The notes beneath the pieces were generated by a model, which was not told the DNA's origin, made no database searches, and saw only the letters and a program-made list of their open reading frames with translations. 64,000 nt of DNA from Brevibacillus sp. JNUCC-41. GTDB lineage: Bacteria; Bacillota; Bacilli; Bacillales; DSM-1321. The stretch lies in assembly GCF_014844095.1 (NCBI RefSeq), contig NZ_CP062163.1:4063501-4127500 (forward strand). The letters are read 5' to 3'. The position numbers were made by a program, and so were the translations under genes. Shown here in pieces: positions 24,636-33,167 of the stretch. Each line of letters begins with the position of its first letter. Position 1 is the stretch's first letter.

Positions 24636-25577
24636 ATGTACGTATTTGACTTTTTTAAAAGGTTGTTTAGAAAGGAAAAAGTTGGAGTTATATTGTATTT
24701 ATTGTTAAACATAGGCTTACTGTATATTGTCTTTTCACAAAACGACAGTCCAGTGCGAACCATAGTAACAGTTATTGTTTTATATTTTCTTTCATTATGT
24801 ATTGCCTTATCCCCTATTGGTGAATCTATCTTACGATTTCAGACAGGAGCTAAAAAAATAAAGAGAAAAGATCTTAGAGATAAACTTGAACCATTATTTA
24901 ATGAAGTATATGAAAAAGCAAGGCTTAAAGATCCTTCTCTTCCCAATGATGTAAGGCTTTATATTGCTAATGATATTTCTGAAAATGCATTTGCTGTAGG
25001 TCGAAAGACAATATGTTTATTTAAAGGCTTACTCAGTCTTCCAGAAGAAGAAATACAAGCAATAATTGCTCATGAGTTTGGGCACCTTTCTCATAAAGAC
25101 ACAGATATTAATCTAGTAGTCTATGTAGGAAATATCTTTATAAACGTTATTATGTTTTTTGTAAGAATTGTTTTAACTATTTTTTTATTTATCTTTGAAT
25201 TCCCTCTCAGACTACTTCTTGGAATGTTTGAAGATAAGACGCCTCGGATAGAAAGAACAATTACCTACGGGGATGCAGACGAAAAACGGCCACGCTTTAC
25301 ATGGTCTGGTGCAATTGTTGATTTTCTATGGTCATTGTGGACATGGTTGGGTGTACTGTTTATCAGGTCATCCACAAGACAAAGTGAATACCATGCTGAC
25401 TTATTTGCATATGAATTAGGATACGGTGAAGAATTAGCCTCTGCATTAGATCGAATTCAAGTTTATATACCTGAACAAGGTTTTCTTAAGGCCATGTACG
25501 CTACACATCCGAGTATGGACGATAGAATAGCAAAATTACAAGAGTTAGGGTCTGAATATACTGACTATTCACTGTAG
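24636..25577 (+). CDS. M48-family membrane zinc metallopeptidase (HtpX-like)
   Basis: A 313-residue protein with two N-terminal helices (about 16-58), the zinc motif HEFGH at 146-150, a hydrophobic hairpin (about 160-195) and the third ligand Glu in QSEYHADLFAYELG. ENAFAVGRKTICLFKGLLS is the typical M48 strand before the active helix. M48 peptidases degrade misfolded or specific membrane proteins at the cytoplasmic face. ATG 24636 follows GGTGGTGATCTAA. A terminator-like hairpin separates it from the ATPase pair 120 bp downstream. Confidence 0.9.
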   Translation: MYVFDFFKRLFRKEKVGVILYLLLNIGLLYIVFSQNDSPVRTIVTVIVLYFLSLCIALSPIGESILRFQTGAKKIKRKDLRDKLEPLFNEVYEKARLKDPSLPNDVRLYIANDISENAFAVGRKTICLFKGLLSLPEEEIQAIIAHEFGHLSHKDTDINLVVYVGNIFINVIMFFVRIVLTIFLFIFEFPLRLLLGMFEDKTPRIERTITYGDADEKRPRFTWSGAIVDFLWSLWTWLGVLFIRSSTRQSEYHADLFAYELGYGEELASALDRIQVYIPEQGFLKAMYATHPSMDDRIAKLQELGSEYTDYSL

Positions 25578-25616
25578 TAGAAATGTTAGAAAACAGTTAC
25601 AAATTCTAAACTGAAT

Positions 25617-25667
25617 GAAAAGGCTATTGCTGACCTCTTACTAACAGGAACAACAATAGCCTTTTTA
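25617..25667. terminator. Terminator between the M48 gene and the ATPase pair
   Basis: AAAAGGCTATTG pairs with CAATAGCCTTTT across a 24-base loop, followed by TTATTA. Confidence 0.7.
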
Positions 25668-25700
25668 TTATAAGAAACACTTTTTATAGGAGTGATTTTT

Positions 25701-26972
25701 ATGATTGAAAAAACGATCATGTTAGAAGGTTTTTCTTTAGTGGACACTCTTGAAATAACCCATGAAGATAGCAATGTGCAATTTAAAGGACATAAACAGA
25801 GTATACCTATAACTTACGATTTACTTAGCAAACATTTACTTTTCACTGGTGCAATAGGAACCGGAAAAACAAAGGCTATTTTCCAACTTGTGAGTCAAAT
25901 CATAGATAACATGAGCCAAGATGACGTGATCATCATCTTTGACACCAAAGGTGATTTTAGAGAAGAATTTTACACTGTAGGAAGAGATGAAATTATAAGT
26001 AATGATGAATCAGCAACTCAGTACTGGAACTTAACGAAGGAAGCACTAATTGATGATATATCGAGAAGGCAAGAATCATTGCTCGAAATAGCAAACAGTC
26101 TGTTTGAAGAGCGAATTAAAAATTCAAGTTCTCCTTTCTTTGCCAGTGCAGCAAAAGACATTTTCTATGGGATTATGACTGCTTTTACCCGTGATAATTC
26201 TGAATGCTACAATGAAAAATTAAAAAAAATTGTAGTAGAAGGGACATCAGAGGAAATTCTAAAAACTTTAACAGAGCATTCTGACTTAAGTGGGATTACA
26301 GATTACATACGTGGTAAATCCTCACAATCTCAAGGAGTTATCTCAGAACTAAGAAGCGTAGGTATGGAGCTATTTGTAGGAAATTTCGCAAAAAAAGGCC
26401 AATTTTCCATAAGAGAATTTGTTAGGAAAAAAGGTGGAAGAGTACTTTACATAGAGTATGACATGGCAATAGGTAAAGTTTTAACCCCTATTTACAAGAT
26501 TATGTTTGACTTAGCCATTAAAGAATCCCTATGTAGAGATAAGAGCGAAGGGAATGTTTACTATGTAGTCGATGAATTCAAATTACTTCCAAACTTATAT
26601 CATATAGACAATGGTGTAAACTTCGGAAGAAGTTTAGGTGCTAAATTTATACTCGCTATGCAAAACATTGAACAGATTTCTGATAGTTATGGAAAAGAAC
26701 TCGCTCATAGTATTCTATCTGGCTTTAGTACACTCGTTTCATTTAGAGTCCATGATAAAGCAACAAGAAGCTATATAAAGGAACTATACGGAGAGAATAG
26801 ACGGGAAATTAAGTACCTTTCAGGACGTTATGGAGTGAAAGATGCAACAATTTTAGGAAATGTTATAGAAGATTGGCATATCTCTCAGCTTGGAATAGGT
26901 GAAGCAATTATTTCACTCCCAGGCTATCCCCCTGTGAAATTTCAATTTTCAGAGTATAAGAATAAAAGTTAA
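25701..26972 (+). CDS. VirD4/TraG/HerA-like P-loop ATPase
   Basis: The start is ATG 25701 (AGGAG nine bases upstream), giving 423 residues. Walker A is FTGAIGTGKT (Gly50 to Thr57), followed by VIIIFDTKGDF; the second acidic motif, VYYVVDEF, has Asp291 and Glu292, and FILAMQNIEQI carries the sensor Gln. This order matches the conjugative coupling-protein/TraD-AAD family. There is no N-terminal membrane domain and no relaxase or mating-channel gene nearby, so a role in conjugation is unlikely. The next gene, 23 bp downstream, encodes a paralogue-like protein with a degenerate P-loop. Confidence 0.82.
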   Translation: MIEKTIMLEGFSLVDTLEITHEDSNVQFKGHKQSIPITYDLLSKHLLFTGAIGTGKTKAIFQLVSQIIDNMSQDDVIIIFDTKGDFREEFYTVGRDEIISNDESATQYWNLTKEALIDDISRRQESLLEIANSLFEERIKNSSSPFFASAAKDIFYGIMTAFTRDNSECYNEKLKKIVVEGTSEEILKTLTEHSDLSGITDYIRGKSSQSQGVISELRSVGMELFVGNFAKKGQFSIREFVRKKGGRVLYIEYDMAIGKVLTPIYKIMFDLAIKESLCRDKSEGNVYYVVDEFKLLPNLYHIDNGVNFGRSLGAKFILAMQNIEQISDSYGKELAHSILSGFSTLVSFRVHDKATRSYIKELYGENRREIKYLSGRYGVKDATILGNVIEDWHISQLGIGEAIISLPGYPPVKFQFSEYKNKS

Positions 26973-26995
26973 GCAATGATAAAGGAGAATACTTG

Positions 26996-28198
26996 ATGGA
27001 TCTTAATAAAACTTCCATATTAAATAACATTACGGGAGCTAACTATAACCCATCCGTTGTAGATATTAGTAAAACTTTGGGGAACGTATTACTCTCGGGA
27101 GGAAACGGAAAAGGTCAGGTAACTTTTCTACAGAATGTACTATATCAATCATTAATTAAACAAAACATCCCTATTTTAATAATAACTAATAAACAATCAT
27201 CTTTTTCACAAAATGTGGACTATCACAAATTCTGTAATTTACTAAATAACAACAAACAGATTTGGAACTTTGATCTTACTAACCAAGAAAACACTGATTC
27301 TTTAAACCCTTTTAAGGAAATGAATTATGTTGATTCGAAGGATTTTATAATGGATTTATTTTCTCAGTTTAGTGAACTTGATAAAGAACAATACTTGCGA
27401 TTTAGTAGATATATATCAAGTATCTTTAAGTTAGTTGATGATAAAAATAAACTTAATTTTAATAATTTACTAGATTACGAAGTTAATCTTCTTAAGGTTA
27501 TGGTTAATAAAAAAGTACTCCCAGATAATGAAAAAAATAGGATTTTGCGATATTTAGATACTGCATATGATGATTTTATAATGATTGAGACTTATTTTGA
27601 TTTATTTATACAAAGTGGAATAAGTAACATGTTATCAGGTGAGAAAAGTATTGCAGACATTATGAACAATGAAGAGGTAGCAGTTTTCAAATTGGATCAG
27701 TATAACAGTAAAAAATCAAGCGATACAATACTAAAGGCAATCTTAAAGCTCATATTAAAAAGCATTCCGGCAGTTAATACTTTCAAAGGAGCATTGATCA
27801 TTTTAGAAGATATTAGATTTGAAGAAATTAATGACTTATGTAGCTTGTTAAAGCTAGATAAGAGTTATCAAATTAATACAGTCTTTACAGTAGACGATGT
27901 ACCAACCCTTATTAGAGAGAATGGTAACAGTATTATTGATTCCTGTGACACATGTGTGGTGTTTAATCAGAACTCAAATGAGAATTGTATCTATTGGTCT
28001 GATTACTTTGGATCGTATAATTCTTTTGACAGATCATATTCATATTCGATGGATAGTTCAGATTTAGTGATTGATGGCATGACCACAAGAAATCAAGTTA
28101 AACCTATATACAGACCTGAAGTATTTAGAAATTTAAAAGAAAACGAAGCAATTGTATACGTAAAGAGTCTTAAGAAGAGAAGAAAGATAAAATTTTAA
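26996..28198 (+). CDS. Degenerate TraG-like ATPase partner protein
   Basis: From ATG 26996 (AAAGGAG upstream) this is a 400-residue protein whose N-terminus, ISKTLGNVLLSGGNGKGQVT, occupies the position of a P-loop, but the Lys-Thr pair is replaced by Gln41-Val42. IPILIITNKQSSF fits the strand after helix 1, and GALIILEDIRFEEI the Walker-B-like strand, with Glu-Asp instead of Asp-Glu. NTVFTVDDVPTLIRENG corresponds to the sensor region. It is Asn/Ser/Lys-rich and very AT-rich. It is co-transcribed with the canonical ATPase, so an active/inactive heteromer is a reasonable inference. No known function. Confidence 0.7.
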   Translation: MDLNKTSILNNITGANYNPSVVDISKTLGNVLLSGGNGKGQVTFLQNVLYQSLIKQNIPILIITNKQSSFSQNVDYHKFCNLLNNNKQIWNFDLTNQENTDSLNPFKEMNYVDSKDFIMDLFSQFSELDKEQYLRFSRYISSIFKLVDDKNKLNFNNLLDYEVNLLKVMVNKKVLPDNEKNRILRYLDTAYDDFIMIETYFDLFIQSGISNMLSGEKSIADIMNNEEVAVFKLDQYNSKKSSDTILKAILKLILKSIPAVNTFKGALIILEDIRFEEINDLCSLLKLDKSYQINTVFTVDDVPTLIRENGNSIIDSCDTCVVFNQNSNENCIYWSDYFGSYNSFDRSYSYSMDSSDLVIDGMTTRNQVKPIYRPEVFRNLKENEAIVYVKSLKKRRKIKF

Positions 28199-28321
28199 AT
28201 CAAATTAATTTATTTCCATTTTTAAAGCTAATAAAAAATTCTTATCCTAAAGGTAATCTTTTTGCTCTTTTTGTGTGATTTAAATAATGTTGTCCGCGGT
28301 CTGTATGTGATGCCTTTATGC

Positions 28322-28385
28322 TAGTTAGCGATGTGCTACACAAAGGAGAGGCGTATAAAATTTGGAGGCAAGAGTAAGCTAACTA
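28322..28385 (+). other. Structured leader upstream of the 43-aa gene
   Basis: TAGTTAGC at 28322-28329 and GCTAACTA at 28378-28385 are exact complements enclosing 48 bases. A 26-codon frame without a ribosome site (ATG 28331) runs through it and stops inside the ribosome site of the next gene. No known riboswitch class was recognised. Confidence 0.4.
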
Positions 28386-28417
28386 CGTATATAAGCTGCC
28401 GTGGGAGGTGAGTAAGT

Positions 28418-28549
28418 ATGAGTAATGATGCAAGAGGTTCTAAAAAAAATAAACCAAATGATGCAAACCATGTGAATGCTAAGACGAAAGCCAATCAAAG
28501 ACGAATTTCAGAAAAGAATAACCAACAGAATAATGGGAAGGTTCAGTAA
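28418..28549 (+). CDS. Small hydrophilic basic protein, 43 aa
   Basis: ATG 28418 follows the strong site GGGAGGTGA. The product (MSNDARGSKKNKPNDANHVN, then KTKANQRRISEKNNQQNNGK) contains no hydrophobic segment, is rich in Lys, Asn and Gln, and looks disordered like minor small acid-soluble spore proteins, although I do not recognise a named one. A perfect terminator follows. Confidence 0.6.
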   Translation: MSNDARGSKKNKPNDANHVNAKTKANQRRISEKNNQQNNGKVQ

Positions 28550-28593
28550 AAATTTCTTCTCATTTAACAAATAAAGAATATAGAAATTTTAAC

Positions 28594-28628
28594 AGAGAAC
28601 TGATATACCGACATCAGTTCTCTTTATT
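28594..28628 (+). terminator. Terminator after the 43-aa gene
   Basis: AGAGAACTGAT pairs exactly with ATCAGTTCTCT; TTATT follows. Confidence 0.85.
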
Positions 28629-28824
28629 GATTTATCACTTGAAAAGGAAGGCATATTCAAGACCGTTAACCTCGTTAGAATATATAATATTTAATATGAT
28701 CTCTATAAATATAAAATAGTTTCCTTTTGTCCTAGAGTTATTGTCTAATTGAAAACCATATTCACATAAGCTCTAGATTTATGAAGAGAAAGAGAGTGTG
28801 GCAAATTATATTTATTAATTTTTG

Positions 28825-28844
28825 CGTTAAATATCTATTTTACG
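28825..28844. promoter_or_regulatory. 20-bp palindrome, copy 1
   Basis: CGTTAAATA-TC-TATTTTACG differs by one base from the perfect palindrome at 33083-33102. Confidence 0.5.
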
Positions 28845-28907
28845 AATTATAAGAGTGACTAGAAGGCATGTTACGGTTATTTTATATCCCACAATATTAA
28901 GAAGAGG

Positions 28908-29124
28908 TTAATTAATGGTTGCTAATTTTGAAATTGCTTGTTTTAATTCTTCCCACACCTCTTCGTCTTATTCCTTTACTAATCTTTTATGCAACCTCGA
29001 TAAAACCACTTTACTACCAATAAAACTTAAAGCAAAAGCGGCGTAAGCTCTGATTTTTTCATTTGGGTCGTCAATACATTATCGATAAAGGGTGAAGCAA
29101 TCTTTTAAAATGAGATTGCCTATA
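28908..29124 (-). pseudogene. HEAT-repeat protein, C-terminal remnant
   Basis: On the minus strand the frame reads NLILKDCFTLYR, a TAA, CIDDPNEKIRAYAAFALSFI, GSKVVLSRLHKRLVKE, another TAA, then DEEVWEELKQAISKL to the final stop at 28908. The helix pairs with Asp-Pro-x-x-x-Val/Ile-Arg-x-x-Ala are HEAT-like repeats. Two nonsense codons in one frame and no start indicate a remnant. Confidence 0.65.
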
Positions 29125-29329
29125 TTATATAATGTAATAATATGCTTCTGAAGTGAGGAATATAGGATAAAAATCCAGTTGTTATTATCTGAAAATTCCC
29201 AATTTAAACAAAAATAAGTATATAATATTATAAAACAGTTATCTAAGTTTGTGGGTTACTACTTCTAAATAAGGAGGCGATACTCTTAAACATGTATGGA
29301 AATTTATTTTTTAGAAAGGAAATATTTGT

Positions 29330-29536
29330 ATGGTGCAGAAAAGGAGAAATTTATTAGTCTAGAAAGGAATTAAAGCAGCTACAGTAGCCGCTGGGAATGC
29401 GGGTTTAGGTATTGCGTTTCCACCAAGTCGTTCAATGTTTATTTTATTGGAATTCGCTCCTATTGCAGCACTAGTTTCGGAAGCTCAACTTTATGTAGCA
29501 TTACTTGCTGGGGGAGCTTATACAGAATATTTTTAA
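29330..29536 (+). pseudogene. Small hydrophobic protein, interrupted by TAG at codon 11
   Basis: ATG 29330 has AAAGGA at the right distance. The frame is broken only at TAG 29360-29362 and otherwise runs 68 codons (KGIKAATVAAGNAGLGIAFP, then FILLEFAPIAALVSEAQLYV). The basic N-terminus with a Gly/Ala-rich hydrophobic body resembles a small membrane or bacteriocin-like peptide; the family is not recognised. Confidence 0.4.
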
Positions 29537-29687
29537 CGATGTGATTAGTTCGACGTTATAAAATTAAAGCGCTTTCAACAGAAATTGTTCAGCCCATTAG
29601 CCAGTCATTTCGTGTTGTATTCAATTAATCTATGTATTAGTTAATATATACAAAAAAATACTATATATACATACTGGAGGTTTTAGG

Positions 29688-32063
29688 ATGAAAAGGAAAG
29701 AAGTATTATCCGGCCTGATGGCTGTGAGTTTACTAACAGTAATTCCGTGGAGTTATGGACATGCTGAGAAACCTCAATGGACAAATGTGAATACATATGA
29801 GGAACAGGACGGAAGCAAGTTTAATAGTGAAAACTATGACTTTGTGAAATTCTCACAAATTGGTTCCAAATTAAAAGAGATTGAAAAACTTTCAAACCGT
29901 GTGAAAGTTGAAGTCCGTGGAACATCAGCTGATGGAAACCCACTCTACGTTGTCACGATTGCTGACCCAACAACGCAAGGGAAGTTTGGAAAAGTGAAGG
30001 CACTTAGAAAGCAAATGTTTAAGAATCCAGGTAAAGCTCAAGAATGGGTTGCCAATAATCCTGACTTTAAAGTTCCAATCATGATTAATGGTTCTATTCA
30101 TGGGACTGAATTTGTCGGAAGTGATGCAATCCTTCAATTAATTGAACGTTTTGCTACCCAAAATGATGCAACAACCAAAGACGTTTTAGAGAATAATATT
30201 CTTATTTTCAATGTCGTACAAAACCCTGATGGACGTATTGATGCCACCCGCTTTAATGGCGAAGGAATTGACATAAATCGTGACTTTATCACCCAATCGC
30301 AGCCAGAAACAAAAGAGATGGTTAAGCTCATTAAAGAATGGAACCCGATGGTGTTCCTTGATACTCATGGTTATGTGAAGAATTATCAGCCAAATCTGCA
30401 GGGGTTAATTGAGCCTTGTACGCCACCGCATAATCCTAATTACGAGTATGACTTATACGGAAAATGGGCCAATAAACAGGCAGAAGCGATGGAAGCGGAA
30501 ATAATGAAGGATCATGAGAACTATTCAGGATCCTTGTATCAAAACATGAAAGGTACATATATTCCGCTGCGCGATGACTCCTCTGGCTGGGATGATTACC
30601 CACCAATTTTCACACCAATGTATGCGATGTATCATGGTGCTTACGGTCATACATTAGAAGCTCCAACAAATGATTGGGATGGCGTACGATGGATGTATAA
30701 TTCGATTATGGGGGCACTGAAATTTGCAACAGCTAACAAGCAATCCATGATTACTGATCAAATTGAAGTTTTTAAGAGAGGAATTAACTTTGACCATCCT
30801 TTTCATCAGGAAGGGTTATTTCCAAAAGCCTACATACTTCCACTAGACCCGAAGGATCCGACTATTACGAATAAGGCTGTAAATCATTTGATCAATAATG
30901 ATATTGAAGTTGTTCAAGCCGTGAATGCATTTGAAGCGGATGGAGTGTCATATCCAAAAGGAACGTATCTCGTTGAGATGGATCAGGCGAAGGCAGGATT
31001 AGCAAACACAATGCTCTGGGATGGGGAAGACATCACGAACGATACCCCAGCAATGTACGACATTTCCGCATGGAGTTTACCGGAGCTTTGGGGATTCGAG
31101 GCAGTAGCCACACAAAATCCTATTAAAGTCAATGCAAAGAAAGTAAACCAGATTACAGCTCAAGGAACGGTTTCAGGAAAAGGACCGTTTCTGATTCCGA
31201 ACAGCTCTGTCCAATCGGTAAATTTAGTAAATTCATTGCTTAAGCAAGGAATACCTATAGTACGTGATGCACAAGGTAACTTCTTTGCAAAAGCAGTAGC
31301 TAATCAGGTATCAGCAGCGGTGAAAGAATCTGGGTTACAGATTGGAACTGCTGAGGCACCAGCAGATGCAGTGGCTATTTCGTCTTTAAAAGTGGCTATA
31401 TTAAATGATGGAGGTATAGGTAAACAGAAATCACACGCAGGAACAAAGTTGGCTTTGAAAAGACTAGGTTTTGATGTGACAGAAGTTACGCCAGTGGAAG
31501 TGGCTAAAAATACCCTTAATGGTTTTGATGTTTTTGTCTATAGTGGAACGGAAAGTCTCATTTCTACCAACTTATCCGAAGCTAATAAAGAATTTGGATT
31601 ACAGAACCCCGGTCAACTTAATACGTTTAAAGACAATGTAACAAGCTTCTTAAATGAAGGTGGCAAGTATATAGCTGTAGGTGCTGGTGCTTCTAGAGCA
31701 ACTAAGACACTCGGTCTTACAGACGACATCATTAATGTAGGAGATTCCAACAGTAATGGTATCGTAAAAGTTGATTATGAGGGAACGGGTTTAACAGCAG
31801 GATATGGAGAGGATGATATCGGCTTTGTCTATCGTCCAACATGGTTCACGGGTACGAATAATGATGAAGTCGTCGCGACCCTTGCAGATTCAGGTAATTT
31901 CTTCGTAGCTGGTCACTGGAAAAATAACATAACCGCCAAGGGCCAAGCCATAATCGTAAAAGAACAGAATAAAGATGTAACTCTTATTGGTTTAGAAGCA
32001 GGATTCCGCGACCACCCGGATTACTTGTTCCGTCTTCTATCAAATGCAATTTTCGAAAAATAG
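29688..32063 (+). CDS. Secreted M14-family zinc carboxypeptidase
   Basis: A 791-residue exported protein with a signal peptide (cleavage after about WSYGHA, residue 26). The peptidase_M14 domain (about 50-345) has the zinc motif NGSIHGTEF (His138, Glu141), the NPDGR and DINRDF substrate motifs, the third ligand His227 in FLDTHGY and catalytic Glu324 in GHTLEAPTNDWDG. About 440 residues follow as a C-terminal extension, with a Rossmann-like/ThuA-like flavour (VAILNDGG, FDVFVYSGTES, GGKYIAVGAGASRA). It probably trims peptides or cell-wall material outside the cell. GGAGG precedes ATG 29688 and a strong terminator follows, so it is monocistronic. Confidence 0.92.
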   Translation: MKRKEVLSGLMAVSLLTVIPWSYGHAEKPQWTNVNTYEEQDGSKFNSENYDFVKFSQIGSKLKEIEKLSNRVKVEVRGTSADGNPLYVVTIADPTTQGKFGKVKALRKQMFKNPGKAQEWVANNPDFKVPIMINGSIHGTEFVGSDAILQLIERFATQNDATTKDVLENNILIFNVVQNPDGRIDATRFNGEGIDINRDFITQSQPETKEMVKLIKEWNPMVFLDTHGYVKNYQPNLQGLIEPCTPPHNPNYEYDLYGKWANKQAEAMEAEIMKDHENYSGSLYQNMKGTYIPLRDDSSGWDDYPPIFTPMYAMYHGAYGHTLEAPTNDWDGVRWMYNSIMGALKFATANKQSMITDQIEVFKRGINFDHPFHQEGLFPKAYILPLDPKDPTITNKAVNHLINNDIEVVQAVNAFEADGVSYPKGTYLVEMDQAKAGLANTMLWDGEDITNDTPAMYDISAWSLPELWGFEAVATQNPIKVNAKKVNQITAQGTVSGKGPFLIPNSSVQSVNLVNSLLKQGIPIVRDAQGNFFAKAVANQVSAAVKESGLQIGTAEAPADAVAISSLKVAILNDGGIGKQKSHAGTKLALKRLGFDVTEVTPVEVAKNTLNGFDVFVYSGTESLISTNLSEANKEFGLQNPGQLNTFKDNVTSFLNEGGKYIAVGAGASRATKTLGLTDDIINVGDSNSNGIVKVDYEGTGLTAGYGEDDIGFVYRPTWFTGTNNDEVVATLADSGNFFVAGHWKNNITAKGQAIIVKEQNKDVTLIGLEAGFRDHPDYLFRLLSNAIFEK

Positions 32064-32066
32064 TAA

Positions 32067-32113
32067 AAATAGTCAAAGCTGGATTCAGCACTGAATCCGG
32101 CTTTGGCTATTTG
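32067..32113 (+). terminator. Terminator after the M14 peptidase
   Basis: AATAGTCAAAGCTGGATTCA pairs, with three mismatches, with TGAATCCGGCTTTGGCTATT around a four-base loop, and TTG follows. Confidence 0.75.
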
Positions 32114-32415
32114 AGAAATGCTAAACGCTTGCTCTGAACTCATAACTTATAAATCATCTGTCGCAAAAACAGCTGAAGGACGATTCTTATCAATAAGTAG
32201 TTTTTTAGTCGATTAAAAATGGTGACTACTCTTATAATTCACAAGCTGGATATGTAATAACTAACCAGGAATCATTACAGATGAAGTTAAATAATTGGAT
32301 TAGCGAACAAAATAATTAACTTGCAAAGGGGACTGTGTCTCCTTTTTTGTTTGAAACAACGTATCGGCCCTAGGAGGTTTGGTGAGTACACCTAGATAAT
32401 TTTAAAGGAGGGGTG
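32114..32415. other. Intergenic with a fragmentary frame
   Basis: An open stretch at about 32213-32319 (KNGDYSYNSQAGYVITNQES to TAA) has no start codon and is followed by a small AAAGGGGAC/GTCTCCTTT terminator at 32325-32348. It is probably the tail of a lost small gene. Confidence 0.4.
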
Positions 32416-32562
32416 ATGGTAAACAATTTATTTCCGCGTAAACATGGTGGATTATGGGCTTATTTAGAGAAAAAAGCATATAAAGAAGCTGCGAAATTGC
32501 TTATTAAGATTGGTATTGGAGGAAATGTTATTTACAATATGTATATAACTATATTAGTTTAG
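32416..32562 (+). CDS. Small cationic amphipathic peptide, 48 aa
   Basis: ATG 32416 follows AAGGAGGGG, a strong ribosome site though close to the start. The peptide (MVNNLFPRKHGGLWAYLEKK, then AYKEAAKLLIKIGIGGNVIY) is basic, with a central amphipathic helix and a hydrophobic tail, and has no signal sequence. This resembles leaderless bacteriocins or small toxic membrane peptides in size and charge, but no family motif is visible and no immunity or export gene is adjacent. Confidence 0.5.
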   Translation: MVNNLFPRKHGGLWAYLEKKAYKEAAKLLIKIGIGGNVIYNMYITILV

Positions 32563-32570
32563 CAATAAAT

Positions 32571-32843
32571 CTATTGTTCTTCTTTTTCCCAAACTTCTTT
32601 AGACTTGTCCCTGTTTTGAGCTTTATAATAAATGCTATCACCGTTAACACTTTTAGCATTCCTTAAACCAACAGCTAATTTATAAAAGGAAGTTTCGTCT
32701 GAGTCATATTTATAAACAAACCGGTAATCTCGTTTTACCTTGGGTAACAGCCTACTCATTGTAAAGAAGTCTAATCGACTCCAGTCCTGCAATGCGTATC
32801 TTAAAGCCGTTTTAGGTCGATATGGATCCTCTATAGCCTCCAT
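32571..32843 (-). CDS. Hypothetical protein, 90 aa, possibly N-truncated
   Basis: An open frame from ATG 32843, preceded in frame by TAG and lacking a clear ribosome site. The content is protein-like (WSRLDFFTMSRLLPKVKRDY, then FYKLAVGLRNAKSVNGDSIY), with many aromatic and charged residues and a Glu/Lys-rich tail. Not recognised. It converges on the cationic peptide gene, with its stop eight bases past that gene's stop. Confidence 0.4.
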   Translation of the reverse strand: MEAIEDPYRPKTALRYALQDWSRLDFFTMSRLLPKVKRDYRFVYKYDSDETSFYKLAVGLRNAKSVNGDSIYYKAQNRDKSKEVWEKEEQ

Positions 32844-33167
32844 CCACTATAGAATTCAGTAAATTGTTGTCTAGTCATTGACATTGCCAAATGACGTATA
32901 TCCAAAGGAATTAAATCAGGATGAAGATATACGTCAGTTATAGGATGTTTATTTATTCTTCAAATTTGAATAAAAAGGCAAGGAAGGTTTACGGTGGATA
33001 CAAGAAAATACAAAAAGGTCCTGGAACATATGTTACATGAATTGAGCACGTGCTTTAGAGAAAGAGGTTCAACTTATCTTTGCGTAAAATACTTATTTTA
33101 CGAATAAATGGACATGAGAATGAATGTTTGGTATAATCTTCATATAATAATTTAGGGAGCGTGTCTT
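32844..33167. other. Promoter region of the HepT/MntA module
   Basis: Contains the palindrome at 33083-33102 and a TATAAT box near 33131. No gene found. Confidence 0.5.
33083..33102. promoter_or_regulatory. 20-bp perfect palindrome, copy 2
   Basis: CGTAAAATACTTATTTTACG has exact 9-bp arms. It lies about 30 bp upstream of a TATAAT box and 66 bp before the MntA start, a position fitting transcriptional control. Confidence 0.55.

Larger units (their letters stand above)
28629..29687. other. One-kilobase region holding only remnants and a palindrome
   Basis: It contains the palindrome at 28825-28844, the HEAT-repeat remnant (28908-29124) and the interrupted small hydrophobic frame (29330-29536). 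The ribosome site of the M14 peptidase (TGGAGG) lies near 29674. Confidence 0.6.

Noticed and set aside
25701..28198. Conjugative type IV secretion locus
   Set aside because: The TraG-like ATPases are present, but no relaxase, VirB4, VirB6 or peptidoglycan hydrolase gene is within the window, so a conjugation label is not supported.
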